A DNA stretch of 64,000 nt from Vogesella indigofera (GTDB lineage Bacteria; Pseudomonadota; Gammaproteobacteria; Burkholderiales; Chromobacteriaceae): positions 62,001 through 126,000 of the forward strand of contig NZ_JAQQLA010000001.1 in NCBI RefSeq assembly GCF_028548395.1, in the 5' to 3' direction. Under the pieces are notes generated by a model, which was given only the letters and a program-made list of their open reading frames with translations, searched no databases and had not been told where the DNA came from. Below are positions 7,970 through 17,090 of this stretch, one piece after another (positions within the stretch are counted from its first letter, which is position 1; each line of letters begins with the position of its first letter). The translations under genes and the position numbers were made by a program.

Positions 7970-8635
7970 ATGAACAGACTGAACCGTAACCAGATGGCCG
8001 CCCGCGTGGCGCAGGACATTCCGGAAGGAGCCTACGTCAACCTCGGCATCGGCCTGCCGACCAGGGTGGCAAACTACCTGCCCGCCGACCGCGAGATCTT
8101 CCTGCACAGCGAGAACGGCCTGCTCGGGATGGGGCCGGCCCCGGCGCCGGGCATGGAAGACCCGGAGCTGATGAATGCCGGCAAGGAGCCGGTGACGCTG
8201 CTGCAAGGCGGCGCCTTTTTCCATCACGGCGATTCCTTCGCCATGATGCGCGGCGGCCATCTCGACATTTGCGTGCTGGGTGCCTTCCAGGTGTCGGCCG
8301 GCGGCGATCTGGCCAACTGGCACACCGGCGCCGCGGACGCGATCCCGGCGGTGGGTGGAGCGATGGACCTCGCCATCGGCGCCAAGCAGGTGTTCGTGAT
8401 GATGGAACACCTGAGCAAGAGCGGCGAATGCAAGATCGTGCCGTACTGCAGCTACCCGGTGACCGGCATCGGCTGTGTCGACCGCATCTACACCGATCTG
8501 GCGGTGATCGACATCACCGCGCGCGGCCTGCTGGTGCGCGAAATGGTCGACGGCCTCGACTTTGCCGAGCTGCAGCGCCTGACGCCGGTGCCGCTGACCT
8601 TGGCCGCAACGGCCGCCACGGCCGTGGCCGCGTAA
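7970..8635 (+). CDS. pcaJ: 3-oxoadipate CoA-transferase, subunit B
   Basis: A 221-residue B subunit. The catalytic glutamate that forms the enzyme-CoA thioester is Glu48 in the signature LHSENGLLG. GIGLPTRVANYLP and GGAFFHHGDSFAMMRGGHLD are also family-typical. It pairs with PcaI as the heteromeric transferase. GAGGGAGCAAGCG stands before the ATG. A few bases separate it from pcaF, so translation is likely coupled. The assignment to 3-oxoadipate relies on operon context. Confidence 0.93.
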   Translation: MNRLNRNQMAARVAQDIPEGAYVNLGIGLPTRVANYLPADREIFLHSENGLLGMGPAPAPGMEDPELMNAGKEPVTLLQGGAFFHHGDSFAMMRGGHLDICVLGAFQVSAGGDLANWHTGAADAIPAVGGAMDLAIGAKQVFVMMEHLSKSGECKIVPYCSYPVTGIGCVDRIYTDLAVIDITARGLLVREMVDGLDFAELQRLTPVPLTLAATAATAVAA

Positions 8636-8646
8636 GGGAGATGACC

Positions 8647-9849
8647 ATGGAACATGCCTACATCTGTGATGCCATCCGCACCCCGTTCGGCCGCTACGGC
8701 GGCACCCTGTCCGGCATGCGCGCCGACGACCTGGGCGCCTTGCCGCTCAAGGCGCTGATGGCGCGCAACCCCAACGTTGACTGGGGCGCCATCGACGACG
8801 TGATCTACGGCTGCGCCAACCAGGCCGGCGAAGACAACCGCAACGTGGCGCGCATGTCCTCCTTGCTGGCCGGCCTGCCGCCGGAAGTGGCGGGCACCAC
8901 CGTCAACCGCCTGTGCGGCTCCAGCCTCGACGCCATCGGCATCGCCGCGCGTGCCATCAAGAGCGGCGAGACCGGGCTGCTGATCGCCGGCGGCGTCGAG
9001 AGCATGAGCCGCGCGCCGTTCGTGATGGGCAAAGCCGATACCGCCTTCTCGCGCAATATGAAGATCGAGGACACCACCATCGGCTGGCGCCTGGTCAACC
9101 CGCTGATGAAGGCGCAGTACGGCGTCGATTCGATGCCGGAAACCGCCGAGAACGTGGCCACCGATTTCGCCATCAGCCGTGCCGACCAGGACGCCTTTGC
9201 GCTGCGCAGCCAGCAGCGCTACGCCGCCGCCCACGAGTGCGGCCGCTTCGCCGACGAGCTGATCGCGGTCAGCATCGCGCAGAAGAAGGGCGATCCGGTC
9301 GTGTTCGCGAAGGACGAGCACCCGCGTGCCACCACGCCGGACGCGCTGGCCCGGCTCAAGGGCGTGGTGCGCGGCGATGGCTCGGTGACCGCCGGCAATG
9401 CCTCCGGCGTCAACGACGGCGCCTGCGCGCTGTTGCTGGCCAACGCCGCGACGGCGGCGCGCTACGGGCTGACCCCGCGCGCGCGCATCGTGGCCATGGC
9501 TACCGCCGGCGTGGCGCCGCGCATCATGGGCTTCGGCCCGGCGCCGGCGGTGCGCAAGGTGCTGGCCGTGGCCGGGCTGACGCTGGACCAGATCGACCTG
9601 ATCGAGCTGAACGAGGCCTTTGCCGCGCAGGCGCTGGCGGTCACGCGTGACCTGGGTCTCGCCGACGACGACGCGCGCGTCAATCCCAACGGCGGCGCCA
9701 TTGCCATCGGCCATCCGCTGGGCGCCTCCGGCGCGCGACTGGTGACCACCGCCGCCTACCAGCTGGCGCGCAGCGGCGGCCGTTACGCGCTGTGCACCAT
9801 GTGCATCGGCGTGGGGCAGGGCATCGCGCTGATCATCGAACGCGTTTAA
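8647..9849 (+). CDS. pcaF: 3-oxoadipyl-CoA thiolase
   Basis: A 400-residue thiolase that splits 3-oxoadipyl-CoA into succinyl-CoA and acetyl-CoA, the last step of the beta-ketoadipate pathway. Visible are Cys90 in NRLCGSS (nucleophile), the NEAFAAQ loop, [15 protein letters not shown] with the catalytic His, and the second Cys in CIGVGQG. Of two in-frame ATGs, 8647 is chosen because the AGGGAG at 8635-8640 abuts the ATG at 8641 but lies 6 bases from the one at 8647. The product is then 400 residues, the usual PcaF length, starting at the conserved [15 protein letters not shown]. Confidence 0.94.
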   Translation: MEHAYICDAIRTPFGRYGGTLSGMRADDLGALPLKALMARNPNVDWGAIDDVIYGCANQAGEDNRNVARMSSLLAGLPPEVAGTTVNRLCGSSLDAIGIAARAIKSGETGLLIAGGVESMSRAPFVMGKADTAFSRNMKIEDTTIGWRLVNPLMKAQYGVDSMPETAENVATDFAISRADQDAFALRSQQRYAAAHECGRFADELIAVSIAQKKGDPVVFAKDEHPRATTPDALARLKGVVRGDGSVTAGNASGVNDGACALLLANAATAARYGLTPRARIVAMATAGVAPRIMGFGPAPAVRKVLAVAGLTLDQIDLIELNEAFAAQALAVTRDLGLADDDARVNPNGGAIAIGHPLGASGARLVTTAAYQLARSGGRYALCTMCIGVGQGIALIIERV

Positions 9850-9870
9850 TCCACCGGCCCCGCCGGCCGT

Positions 9871-9904
9871 TGCGGCCAACCTTGTGACACCAGGGTTGGC
9901 CGCA
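9871..9904. repeat. GCGGCCAACCTTG repeat, inverted pair
   Basis: TGCGGCCAACCTTG (9871-9884) faces CAGGGTTGGCCGCA (9891-9904), with one mismatch in 14. It fills the gap between pcaF and pcaD, inside the operon. Confidence 0.75.
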
Positions 9905-9934
9905 GCCGGCAGGGCCGACACCCGGAGCATCATC

Positions 9935-10714
9935 TTGCCTTATCTCGACCTTGACGGCCGGCGCCTGCACTACCGCCTCGACGGCGCGGCCGGCGCACCG
10001 GTGCTGCTGTTGTCCAACTCGCTGGGCACCACCCTCGACATGTGGCAGCCGCAGCTGGCGGCACTGGGGCAGCACTTCCGCCTGCTGCGCTACGACACCC
10101 GTGGCCACGGCGGCTCCACCCTGGGCGACGGCGCCTGCAGCCTCGCGCAGCTGGGCGGCGACGTGCTGGCACTGCTGGACGCGCTGGACATCGAGCGTGT
10201 GCATTTTTGCGGCATCTCGATGGGCGGGCTGATCGGGCAGTGGCTGGGCGTGCATGCGCCGCAACGGCTGCACAAGCTGGTGTTGTGCAATACCGCGGCG
10301 CGCATCGGCAGTGCCGAGGGCTGGCACAGCCGCGCGGCGCTGGTGCGGCAGAGCGGCATGGCGGAAGTCGCCGCCGGCGCCGCCGCGCGCTGGTTCAGCG
10401 CCGACTACCTCGCCGCCGAGGCGACGACGGTGGCCGGCCTGATCCGGCAGCTGGCGGAGTGTGACGCGGCCGGTTACGCCGCCTGTTGCGACGCGCTGGC
10501 GACGGCCGATCTGCGCGACGCCATCGCCGGCATCACGCTGCCGACGCTGGTGATCGCCGGCCTGCAGGACCCGGTGACGACGCCGGCCGACGCCGACTTC
10601 ATCGCCAGCCGGATCGCGGGCGCGCAGCGCGTCGACCTGCCGGCCTCGCATCTGTCCTCCATCGAGGCCGCGGCGGCATTCAACAACGTGCTGCTGCGCT
10701 TCCTGAACGCCTGA
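9935..10714 (+). CDS. pcaD: 3-oxoadipate enol-lactonase
   Basis: A 259-residue alpha/beta hydrolase that opens 3-oxoadipate enol-lactone to 3-oxoadipate. Visible are SNSLGTTLDMW (oxyanion region), YDTRGHG, Ser95 in the nucleophile elbow GISMGG, QDPVTTP near the catalytic Asp and ASHLSSIE with the catalytic His; this pattern is specific to PcaD-type enzymes. The start is TTG at 9935 because GGAG ends 7 bases before it, and the length matches known PcaD. An upstream ATG at 9884 lies inside the hairpin repeat and would add an unlikely leader. It closes pcaIJFD. Confidence 0.92.
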   Translation: MPYLDLDGRRLHYRLDGAAGAPVLLLSNSLGTTLDMWQPQLAALGQHFRLLRYDTRGHGGSTLGDGACSLAQLGGDVLALLDALDIERVHFCGISMGGLIGQWLGVHAPQRLHKLVLCNTAARIGSAEGWHSRAALVRQSGMAEVAAGAAARWFSADYLAAEATTVAGLIRQLAECDAAGYAACCDALATADLRDAIAGITLPTLVIAGLQDPVTTPADADFIASRIAGAQRVDLPASHLSSIEAAAAFNNVLLRFLNA

Positions 10715-10762
10715 CCCTGAGCCGGCGGCCGGTTGGTCCCGCCGCCGGTTAACCGTTCCGTT

Positions 10763-10806
10763 TTTATTCGCCATGTTTATTTATTCAAATAAACGTGGCG
10801 AATAAA
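10763..10806. terminator. 20-bp AT-rich hairpin after pcaD
   Basis: Two 20-base arms (10763-10782 and 10787-10806) pair with a single G-U and an ATTC loop. T-rich sequence lies on both sides. It could be a bidirectional terminator for pcaIJFD, or an operator; it is unusually long and AT-rich for this genome. Confidence 0.5.
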
Positions 10807-10863
10807 CACGTCTGCTGTTTTTATTCTTTTTCTCCGTATTACTGGCGGTAGCGCCTCGTGTGA

Positions 10864-10899
10864 ATACTGTGCGGGTATTTTCGGATACTAATTCAGTAT
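10864..10899 (+). promoter_or_regulatory. Tandem CatM/BenM-type operator upstream of the MFS gene
   Basis: Two perfect ATAC-N7-GTAT sites, 10864-10878 and 10885-10899, stand 21 bp apart (two helical turns). This is the arrangement bound by CatM/BenM tetramers at benA, catB and transporter promoters in Acinetobacter. It links the transporter to the catR gene downstream. Confidence 0.72.
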
Positions 10900-11040
10900 T
10901 AGACGTCGTGTTTATTTGACCGCAGCATGCGGGCTCGGATCGGGCGCTGATTTGGCGCGCCGGTTATTCAAGTGGCGGAGAAATCCGGCAAGAGATTTTC
11001 CGGCCACGTCAGTCTGGTGTCATTACACGCGGAGAGAGTC

Positions 11041-12420
11041 ATGAGTCAGGAATGCATCAAGAAAACGGTCAATGTGCAGACATTGATCAACGAGCAGGGA
11101 TTGTCCGGCTATCAGAAGCTGGTTTTGTTCTTCTGTTTTTCCATCCTCGCGCTGGACGGGCTGGATACCGCCGCCGTCGGCTATATCGCGCCGCTGCTGG
11201 TGGCCGAGTGGGGTATCGAGCGTTCCGCGCTGGCGCCGGCCCTGAGCGCCGCGCTGTTCGGGCTGGCGTTTGGCGCGCTGGCCGCCGGCCCCTGTGCCGA
11301 CCGCTTTGGCCGCAAGGTGACACTGATCGTGGCGACCGTGTTTTTCGCGCTGTTCAGCCTGCTGACCGCGCTGGCCTATGACATCAACAGTCTGGCGCTG
11401 ATCCGCTTCCTGACCGGGCTGGGTCTCGGCGCGGCGATGCCCAATGCGGTGACGCTGATGGCGGAGCTGGCGCCGGCCAAGTGCCGTTCGCTGGTGATCA
11501 ATACCGTCTATGTCGGCTTTCCGCTGGGGGCGGCGGCGGGCGGTTTTGTGGCCGCGTGGCTCATCCCGCATTACGGCTGGCAGGGCATCTTCATCCTCGG
11601 CGGCGTGCTGCCCCTGCTGCTGTTGCCGTTCCTGATCCGCTCGCTGCCGGAGTCGGTGTCCTACATGACCGCGCGCGGTTATCCGCTGCCCCGCATCCGG
11701 GCGGTGCTGGAGCGCATCTGCCGCTGCGACCTGGGCCATGTAGAGCAGTTCGTGCTCGCGGAAGCGCCGGCAAAGTCCAGCGACTCCTCGCTGCGCCTGA
11801 TCCTGTCGCGCTCCTATGTGCTGAGCACGCTGATGCTGTGGATCACCTACTTCATGGGGCTGCTGATTTTCTACCTGCTGACCAGCTGGATGCCGCTGAT
11901 GATGAAGGATGCCGGCTTCTCGATCGAAAAAGCGGCGCTGCTGACCGCGATCTTCCCGCTGGGCGGCGGCATCGGCACCCTGGTGAGCGGGGTGTTGATG
12001 GACAAGTTCAACCCGGGGCGGGTGCTGAGTGTTGTCTACGTGCTGGCGGCGCTGCTGCTGATCGCAGTGGGGCAGAGCATGGATAACGTGGCGTTGTTCG
12101 CGGTGCTGATCTTCCTGGCCGGGGTGATGGTGACCGGCGCCCAGGCCTCGCTGCCGGCACTGGCGGCGCCGATCTACCCGACCGCCGCGCGCGCCACCGG
12201 CATGGCGTGGATGCTGGGCATCGGCCGCTTTGGCGGGATCGCCGGGGCGCTGCTGGGCGGCGTGCTGCTGTCGATGAAGCTGCCGTTCAGCCAGATCGTG
12301 GTGCTGCTGGCGATCCCGGCGGCACTGGCGATGCTGGCGCTGTGGCTGCTGTCGCTCAGGATGGCGCGGCCAGCGGCGGCCGCCGGCACGGCCGGGGCGC
12401 TGGCGCGTTCCGCCAGCTAA
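11041..12420 (+). CDS. MFS aromatic-acid:proton symporter (BenK/PcaK/MucK type)
   Basis: A 459-residue major-facilitator protein with about twelve membrane segments. The AAHS family marks are visible: [14 protein letters not shown] in helix 1, [10 protein letters not shown] in the helix 2-3 loop, [15 protein letters not shown] in helix 4 and the helix 8-9 loop [12 protein letters not shown]. It should import an aromatic or muconate-like acid with protons. GGAGAG precedes the ATG at 11041; a GTG 69 bases upstream gives an implausible leader. The operator pair upstream suggests CatR control, so benzoate or cis,cis-muconate is a likelier substrate than protocatechuate. pcaK, benK or mucK cannot be distinguished by eye. 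Confidence 0.9.
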   Translation: MSQECIKKTVNVQTLINEQGLSGYQKLVLFFCFSILALDGLDTAAVGYIAPLLVAEWGIERSALAPALSAALFGLAFGALAAGPCADRFGRKVTLIVATVFFALFSLLTALAYDINSLALIRFLTGLGLGAAMPNAVTLMAELAPAKCRSLVINTVYVGFPLGAAAGGFVAAWLIPHYGWQGIFILGGVLPLLLLPFLIRSLPESVSYMTARGYPLPRIRAVLERICRCDLGHVEQFVLAEAPAKSSDSSLRLILSRSYVLSTLMLWITYFMGLLIFYLLTSWMPLMMKDAGFSIEKAALLTAIFPLGGGIGTLVSGVLMDKFNPGRVLSVVYVLAALLLIAVGQSMDNVALFAVLIFLAGVMVTGAQASLPALAAPIYPTAARATGMAWMLGIGRFGGIAGALLGGVLLSMKLPFSQIVVLLAIPAALAMLALWLLSLRMARPAAAAGTAGALARSAS

Positions 12421-12461
12421 GAAATAGCCGGGCGGCGCGAAGCGTCGCCGGCGGGATGCTT

Positions 12462-12501
12462 GCCACGCGCTCGCGGCCAACGTTGGCCGCGAGCGCGTGG
12501 C
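12462..12501. repeat. 40-bp perfect palindrome built on the GCGGCCAACGTTGGCCGC repeat
   Basis: The two 20-base halves are exact complements. The core is the shared repeat; the outer arms (CCACGCGCTC and complement) are unique to this copy. It lies between the MFS and chemoreceptor genes. Confidence 0.85.
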
Positions 12502-12560
12502 CTTCCCGGCTGGCGTTCGTCGCCGCGGCTTCGCAATCGACAGGCAAGGGAGGGATCACG

Positions 12561-13565
12561 ATGGAAAGACTGGGCGCGACTTATCTGCGCGTATGGCCGG
12601 CGCTGCAATTGCTGCTGTGCGTGGTGGCGCAGTTCTGGGTCGGGAATGGCGTCGCACGCGGCGCGCTGCTGCTGGCCGGCGCGCTGGCGCTGGCGCAATG
12701 GCTGCACGGGGGCTGGCAACAGTGCGCTGAACGGCGGCGGCAGGCGGCGGTGGCGACAGTCGCGCCGGTGGCGATGGCCTTGCCGGCGCTGCGCTTCCGG
12801 ACGGAGATACAGCCGACTGCCAGCGAGCAGGATCGTCCCGCGCTGCCGGCGCTGGCCGTGCTGTCGGACGAGGGGGCCGGCAAGCTGGCCGACGATGCGG
12901 CGCAGCTGTCCGCGCTGCTGGCGCAGTCGTGGCACGACATGGAACGGGCGAGCAGTATCGCCAGGTCGTCCGGTAGCCTGGTCGCCGGCAGCGCGCGGGC
13001 GCTGGCCGAGGCGACGCAGCAGATCGATGCGCTGGCGGTGCACACCGAACACAGTGCGGTGGTGTTCCAGCAGCTGTCGGCGCAGTCGCAGCGCATCGGG
13101 CGCATCGTGGACAGCATCCAGGACATTGCCAAGCAGACCAATCTGCTGGCGCTGAACGCGGCGATCGAGGCGGCGCGCGCCGGCGAGTACGGGCGCGGCT
13201 TTGCCGTGGTGGCGGACGAGGTGCGGCGCCTGTCCGAACGCGCCGCCGCGGCCAGTGATGAGATCGGCAACATCGCCGGCAACCTCAGTCAGGCGGCGGG
13301 GGCGGCCGAAGACGGCGTGGCACAGGCGCGCGGCCATGCCCAGGCCGGGCGCAGCCTCGCCGACGAGGCGCAGGCGGCGATGCAGCAACTCATCCGCGAC
13401 GCGGCGCTGCGGGTCGAGATCGTGCAGGGCATCATCGCCTCCCTGCAGCAGCAGCGCCGCCTGAGCGAGACGCTGCAGGGCGGGGTCGCGGCGTGGCAGC
13501 AGCAGTCCGCGCTGCTGCGCACCCGCCTGCCGCCGGAGACGGCGCCCGGCTTCGTCACTCAGTAG
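12561..13565 (+). CDS. Methyl-accepting chemotaxis protein without a ligand-binding domain
   Basis: A 334-residue protein whose conserved cytoplasmic tip reads [20 protein letters not shown] and [15 protein letters not shown] (residues about 190-240), the CheA/CheW-binding hairpin of chemoreceptors. The N-terminus has only two short hydrophobic segments (about 8-26 and 30-48) with a minimal loop, and no Cache, 4HB, PAS or HAMP domain is evident. GGGAGGG stands 6 bases before the ATG. It sits beside the aromatic-acid transporter and catR, so it may report on aromatic transport or metabolism through a partner. This is inference. Its 3' end overlaps catR by 7 bases, tail to tail. Confidence 0.88.
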   Translation: MERLGATYLRVWPALQLLLCVVAQFWVGNGVARGALLLAGALALAQWLHGGWQQCAERRRQAAVATVAPVAMALPALRFRTEIQPTASEQDRPALPALAVLSDEGAGKLADDAAQLSALLAQSWHDMERASSIARSSGSLVAGSARALAEATQQIDALAVHTEHSAVVFQQLSAQSQRIGRIVDSIQDIAKQTNLLALNAAIEAARAGEYGRGFAVVADEVRRLSERAAAASDEIGNIAGNLSQAAGAAEDGVAQARGHAQAGRSLADEAQAAMQQLIRDAALRVEIVQGIIASLQQQRRLSETLQGGVAAWQQQSALLRTRLPPETAPGFVTQ

Positions 13566-14464
13566 TGGATGTAGTCGATTTTCTCTTCTTCGTAGATGCG
13601 GATGATCATCTCGATCAGCAGCTTGATCTCGCGTGACTCATCCAGCAGCCGGGTGCTGAGGATGATGGGGGAGACCATGTTGTGGTCCTGCAGCGGCAGG
13701 TAGCACACGTCCTCGCGCTTCAGCCCCTGCACGCTGGCGGGCACGATGGCGACGCCTTCGCCGGCGGCCACCAGGCCGATGGCGACCTGCAGCTCGCGCG
13801 CCTCGTAGATCTTTTTCGGCTCCAGGCCGCGGTCGTGGAACGAGGCCAGTATCTGGTCGGCAAAACTCGGCCGTGGTGCCTTCGGAAACACGATCAGCGT
13901 GTCATCGACGAGATCCAGCAGGCTGATCACCGGCCTGTCGGTCAGCGCATGGCCCGACGGTAGCGCCGCGACCAGGCGCTCCTCGCGCAGCACGATGCGG
14001 CGCACATTGGGATCCTCGTGGCGGATGCGGCCGAAGCCGACGTCGATCTTGCCTTCCTTCAGCGCGCTGATCTGTTCCATCGAGGTCATCTCGTGCAGCG
14101 TCAGCTCGGTGGTGTTCTGTTCGCTGCGAAAGCGGCGGATCACCTTGGGCAGCATGCCGTACAGGGTGGAGCCGACAAAACCGATCGACATCTTGCGCTC
14201 GATGGTGCCAATGCGGCGCGTCATCGCCTCCAGCTCGCGGGTCTGCGACAGCAGCTGGCGGGCATGGGCATAGAAGAACTGGCCTGCCTCGGTCAGCGTC
14301 AGCGGCCGCGAGCCGCGCACCAGCAAGGGCACCCCCAGCTCCTCTTCCAGCTGCTGTATCTGCCGGCTCAGCGGCGGCTGCGCGATATGCAGGCGTTCGG
14401 CGGCGCGGGTGATGTTTCCCTCCTCCGCGACCACCACAAAATAGCGCAAATGGCGCAGATCCAT
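13559..14464 (-). CDS. catR: CatR/CatM/BenM-type LysR regulator
   Basis: A 301-residue LTTR very similar in pattern to CatM/Ben[63 protein letters not shown] and the effector-pocket segment [14 protein letters not shown]. Such proteins bind cis,cis-muconate (BenM also benzoate) and activate cat and ben operons. GGAGG sits one base before an ATG at 14470 but 7 bases before the in-frame ATG at 14464, so the shorter product, starting MDLRHLRYF like CatM, is preferred. Operator site 1 then covers its ribosome binding site and ends at the start codon, predicting autorepression. It is divergent from catB. Confidence 0.92.
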   Translation of the reverse strand: MDLRHLRYFVVVAEEGNITRAAERLHIAQPPLSRQIQQLEEELGVPLLVRGSRPLTLTEAGQFFYAHARQLLSQTRELEAMTRRIGTIERKMSIGFVGSTLYGMLPKVIRRFRSEQNTTELTLHEMTSMEQISALKEGKIDVGFGRIRHEDPNVRRIVLREERLVAALPSGHALTDRPVISLLDLVDDTLIVFPKAPRPSFADQILASFHDRGLEPKKIYEARELQVAIGLVAAGEGVAIVPASVQGLKREDVCYLPLQDHNMVSPIILSTRLLDESREIKLLIEMIIRIYEEEKIDYIHY

Positions 14465-14468
14465 CTTC

Positions 14469-14505
14469 ATACCTCCAAGGTATAAAAAACATACTAAATC
14501 GGTGT
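14469..14505. promoter_or_regulatory. Tandem CatR operator between catR and catB
   Basis: A perfect ATAC-N7-GTAT at 14469-14483 and ATAC-N7-GTGT (one mismatch) at 14491-14505 are spaced 22 bp apart. Site 1 includes the catR Shine-Dalgarno sequence, so binding should block catR expression while the site 1 plus 2 complex activates catB. Confidence 0.72.
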
Positions 14506-14575
14506 TGGTCGCGGAAATTTTAGCCGTGTATTGTTGATTTTGAAATTTCCAACACGAATTCTATACCGAAAAAAC

Positions 14576-15685
14576 ATGATCCGCTCAATAGAAACCATAC
14601 TCGCAGACGTGCCCACCATCCGCCCTCACAAGCTGTCGGTGGCCACGATGAGCACACAAACGCTGGTCCTGATCCGCGTCCTTTGCGATGACGGCATCGA
14701 GGGTTGGGGGGAGGCGACCACCATCGGTGGCCTGAGCTACGGCGAGGAAAGCCCGGAAAGCATCAAGGCCAATATCGATACCCATATCGCACCGCAGATT
14801 GTCGGCATGGACGCGCGCAAGGTGGCGCTGGTGATGGCCCGCATCCGCAAGACGATCCAGGGCAACCGCTTTGCCAAATGCGCGATCGAAACCGCGCTCT
14901 TGGACGCGCAGGCGCGGCGGCTGGGCATTCCGCTGAGCGAGTTGCTCGGCGGCCGGGTGCGCGACGCCTTGCCGGTGGCGTGGACGCTGGCCAGCGGCGA
15001 TACCGCCCGCGACATCGCCGAGGCCGAGCAGATGCTGGCGCAGCGCCGGCACCGCATCTTCAAGCTGAAGATCGGCCTGCGCAGCGTGCAGGACGATGTC
15101 GCGCATGTGCTGGCGATCAAGAAGGCACTCGGTGACGAGGTCAGCGTGCGCGTCGACGTCAACCAGGCGTGGAGCGAGCTGGACGCGATGGCCGGCATCG
15201 CGGCGCTGGAGGCCGGCGGCATCGACCTGATCGAGCAGCCGGTGCGCGCCGAGCAGCGTGCATCGCTGGCGCGTCTGGCCAGTCGTTTCAGCGTGCCGCT
15301 GATGGCCGACGAGGCCTTGCACGGCCCGCAGAGCGCCTTCGAGCTGGCGGCGTCGGCCGGTGCCGACGTGTTCGCGGTCAAGATCGCGCAGTCAGGCGGC
15401 CTGCTGCCGGCGCAACTGGTCGGGTCGCTGGCGCAGCTGGCGGGGATCGGCCTGTACGGCGGCACCATGCTGGAAGGCGCCGTCGGCACCGCCGCCTCGG
15501 CGCACCTGTTTTCCACCTTTGCCTCGCTCAGTCACGGCACCGAGCTGTTCGGCCCGCTGCTGCTGACCGAGGAAATCCTGTGCGAACCGCTGCAGTACCA
15601 GGATTTCATGCTGCAGGTGCCGACCGGGCCGGGGCTGGGCATCCAGATCGATCGCGACAAGCTGGCCCGCTTGCGCCGCCGCTAA
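14576..15685 (+). CDS. catB: Muconate cycloisomerase
   Basis: A 369-residue enolase-superfamily enzyme converting cis,cis-muconate to muconolactone. Visible are the KxK base in FKLKIG, metal ligands Asp in VDVNQAW, Glu in IDLIEQP and Asp in MADEAL, and the second base lysine in AVKIAQSGG. The ATG at 14576 gives the usual 370-residue length; a TTG at 14531 would add 15 residues. No strong Shine-Dalgarno sequence is present. It is first gene of an apparent eight-gene catBCA-benABCD operon, divergent from catR. A chloromuconate enzyme is less likely given the benzoate context. Confidence 0.94.
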   Translation: MIRSIETILADVPTIRPHKLSVATMSTQTLVLIRVLCDDGIEGWGEATTIGGLSYGEESPESIKANIDTHIAPQIVGMDARKVALVMARIRKTIQGNRFAKCAIETALLDAQARRLGIPLSELLGGRVRDALPVAWTLASGDTARDIAEAEQMLAQRRHRIFKLKIGLRSVQDDVAHVLAIKKALGDEVSVRVDVNQAWSELDAMAGIAALEAGGIDLIEQPVRAEQRASLARLASRFSVPLMADEALHGPQSAFELAASAGADVFAVKIAQSGGLLPAQLVGSLAQLAGIGLYGGTMLEGAVGTAASAHLFSTFASLSHGTELFGPLLLTEEILCEPLQYQDFMLQVPTGPGLGIQIDRDKLARLRRR

Positions 15686-15726
15686 CGCCATCGCTGACCT
15701 TATCCCGAACCGAAGAGGAGCAAACC

Positions 15727-16017
15727 ATGCTGTTTCACGTACGAATGGATGTGAAGTTACCGCACGACATGGCCGACAGCGTTGCGGCCAACCTGAAGCA
15801 AGTCGAGAAGGACAAGGCGCAGGCGCTGCAGCGCAGCGGCAAGTGGCGCCACCTGTGGCGTGTTGCCGGCCAGTACTCGAATGTCAGCATTTTTGACGTG
15901 ACGGATGTGGACGAGCTGCACCAGCTGCTGTCCACGCTGCCACTATTTCCGTTCATGACCATCCAGGTCATGCCCCTGTGTCGTCACCCGTCTTCGGTAC
16001 ACGACGACGACCGTTGA
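15727..16017 (+). CDS. catC: Muconolactone delta-isomerase
   Basis: A 96-residue protein, exactly the usual CatC size, starting MLFHVRMDVKLPHDM with the conserved WRHLWRVAGQYSNVSIFDV core and the LFPFMTIQVMPLCRHPSS C-terminus. It isomerises muconolactone to 3-oxoadipate enol-lactone as a decamer of ferredoxin-like subunits. GAGGAG lies 6 bases before the ATG. It follows catB by 41 bases and precedes catA by 91. A longer in-frame reading upstream is spurious, because it overlaps catB in another frame. Confidence 0.95.
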   Translation: MLFHVRMDVKLPHDMADSVAANLKQVEKDKAQALQRSGKWRHLWRVAGQYSNVSIFDVTDVDELHQLLSTLPLFPFMTIQVMPLCRHPSSVHDDDR

Positions 16018-16108
16018 ATAAAGCCCGCCAGAAGGCTAACGCCGTAAACCCGCGTCAACCCGCAACCCCCGAGTCACAACACAACAGTACTACAGAGGAG
16101 TCTTAGAC

Positions 16109-17029
16109 ATGAATCACGCAGAAATCGATGCCCTGGTAAAAAGCTTCATCGTTGATACCGCTAGCGGTGCGGTGAACCCGCGCGTGCAGCAAGTGGTGGT
16201 GCGCCTGACCAGCGACCTGTTCAAGGCGATCGAGGACCTGGACCTGCAGCCGAGCGAAATCTGGAAAGGTCTGGAGTACTTTGCCGAGGCCGGTGCCAGC
16301 CACGAGCTGGGCCTGCTGGCGCCCGGTATCGGTCTGGAGCGCTTCATCGACATCCGCCAGGACGAGGCAGAGGCCAAGGCCGGCCTGACTGGCGGCACGC
16401 CGCGCACCATCGAAGGCCCGCTGTACGTGGCCGGCGCCCCGACGAGCACGGGTTTCGCCCGCCTCGATGACGGCAGCGAAAGCGCGCAGGGCGAAGTGCT
16501 GTTCATGCAGGGCACCGTCTACGGTGCCGACGGCAAGCCGCTGCCGGGGGCACAGGTGGAGGTGTGGCACGCCAACCTGATGGGCAACTACTCCTTCTTC
16601 GACAAGAGCCAGTCCCACTTCAACCTGCGCCGTACCATCATCACCGACGAGCAGGGCCGCTACCAGTTCCGCAGCATCGTGCCGATGGGCTACGGCTGCC
16701 CGCCGGAAGGCACCACCCAGCGCCTGCTGACGCAGCTGGGCCGCCACGGCCGCCGTCCGGCGCACATCCACTTCTTCGTGTCGGCGCCGGCACACCGCAA
16801 GCTGACCACCCAGATCAATATCGACGGTGACGAATACCTGTGGGACGACTTCGCCTTCGCCAGCCGCGAAGGACTGGTGCCGGCGGTGACCCGCATCAGC
16901 GATGCCGCCGCGCTGGACCAGAAGCAGCTGAGCCAGCCGTTCGCCTCCATCGACTTCGACTTCCACCTCTATGGTGAGTCGGCGGTGGCCCCGGCGGCCG
17001 AAGTGGCACGCCAGCGCGCCAGCGCCTGA
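16109..17029 (+). CDS. catA: Catechol 1,2-dioxygenase
   Basis: A 306-residue intradiol dioxygenase cleaving catechol to cis,cis-muconate. The N-terminal helical linker/dimerisation domain (about 20-100) precedes the catalytic beta domain. The Fe(III) ligands are visible as Tyr in GNYSFFD, Tyr in MGYGCP and two His in RRPAHIHFF. The substrate-binding PLYVAGAP segment is also present. AGAGGAGTC stands before the ATG. Its length and the LDLQPSEIW region fit true catechol, not hydroxyquinol or chlorocatechol, enzymes. It is third in the catBCA-benABCD operon. Confidence 0.96.
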   Translation: MNHAEIDALVKSFIVDTASGAVNPRVQQVVVRLTSDLFKAIEDLDLQPSEIWKGLEYFAEAGASHELGLLAPGIGLERFIDIRQDEAEAKAGLTGGTPRTIEGPLYVAGAPTSTGFARLDDGSESAQGEVLFMQGTVYGADGKPLPGAQVEVWHANLMGNYSFFDKSQSHFNLRRTIITDEQGRYQFRSIVPMGYGCPPEGTTQRLLTQLGRHGRRPAHIHFFVSAPAHRKLTTQINIDGDEYLWDDFAFASREGLVPAVTRISDAAALDQKQLSQPFASIDFDFHLYGESAVAPAAEVARQRASA

Positions 17030-17090
17030 CCGACAACAACAAGAGGGCTGCCGCAGCGGCAGCCCCGCCAGGCCAGCAAGGAGACACACC

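Larger units (their letters stand above)
10715..11040. other. Regulatory gap before the MFS gene
   Basis: No gene is seen in 326 bases. It holds a long AT-rich hairpin (10763-10806) after pcaD and a perfect pair of ATAC-N7-GTAT sites (10864-10899) before the transporter, both listed separately. Confidence 0.7.

Noticed and set aside
7172..9933. Long antisense open frames opposite pcaIJF (up to 481 residues)
   Set aside because: They are His/Gly/Arg/Ala-rich, match no family and lie opposite well-conserved genes; this is usual in GC-rich DNA.
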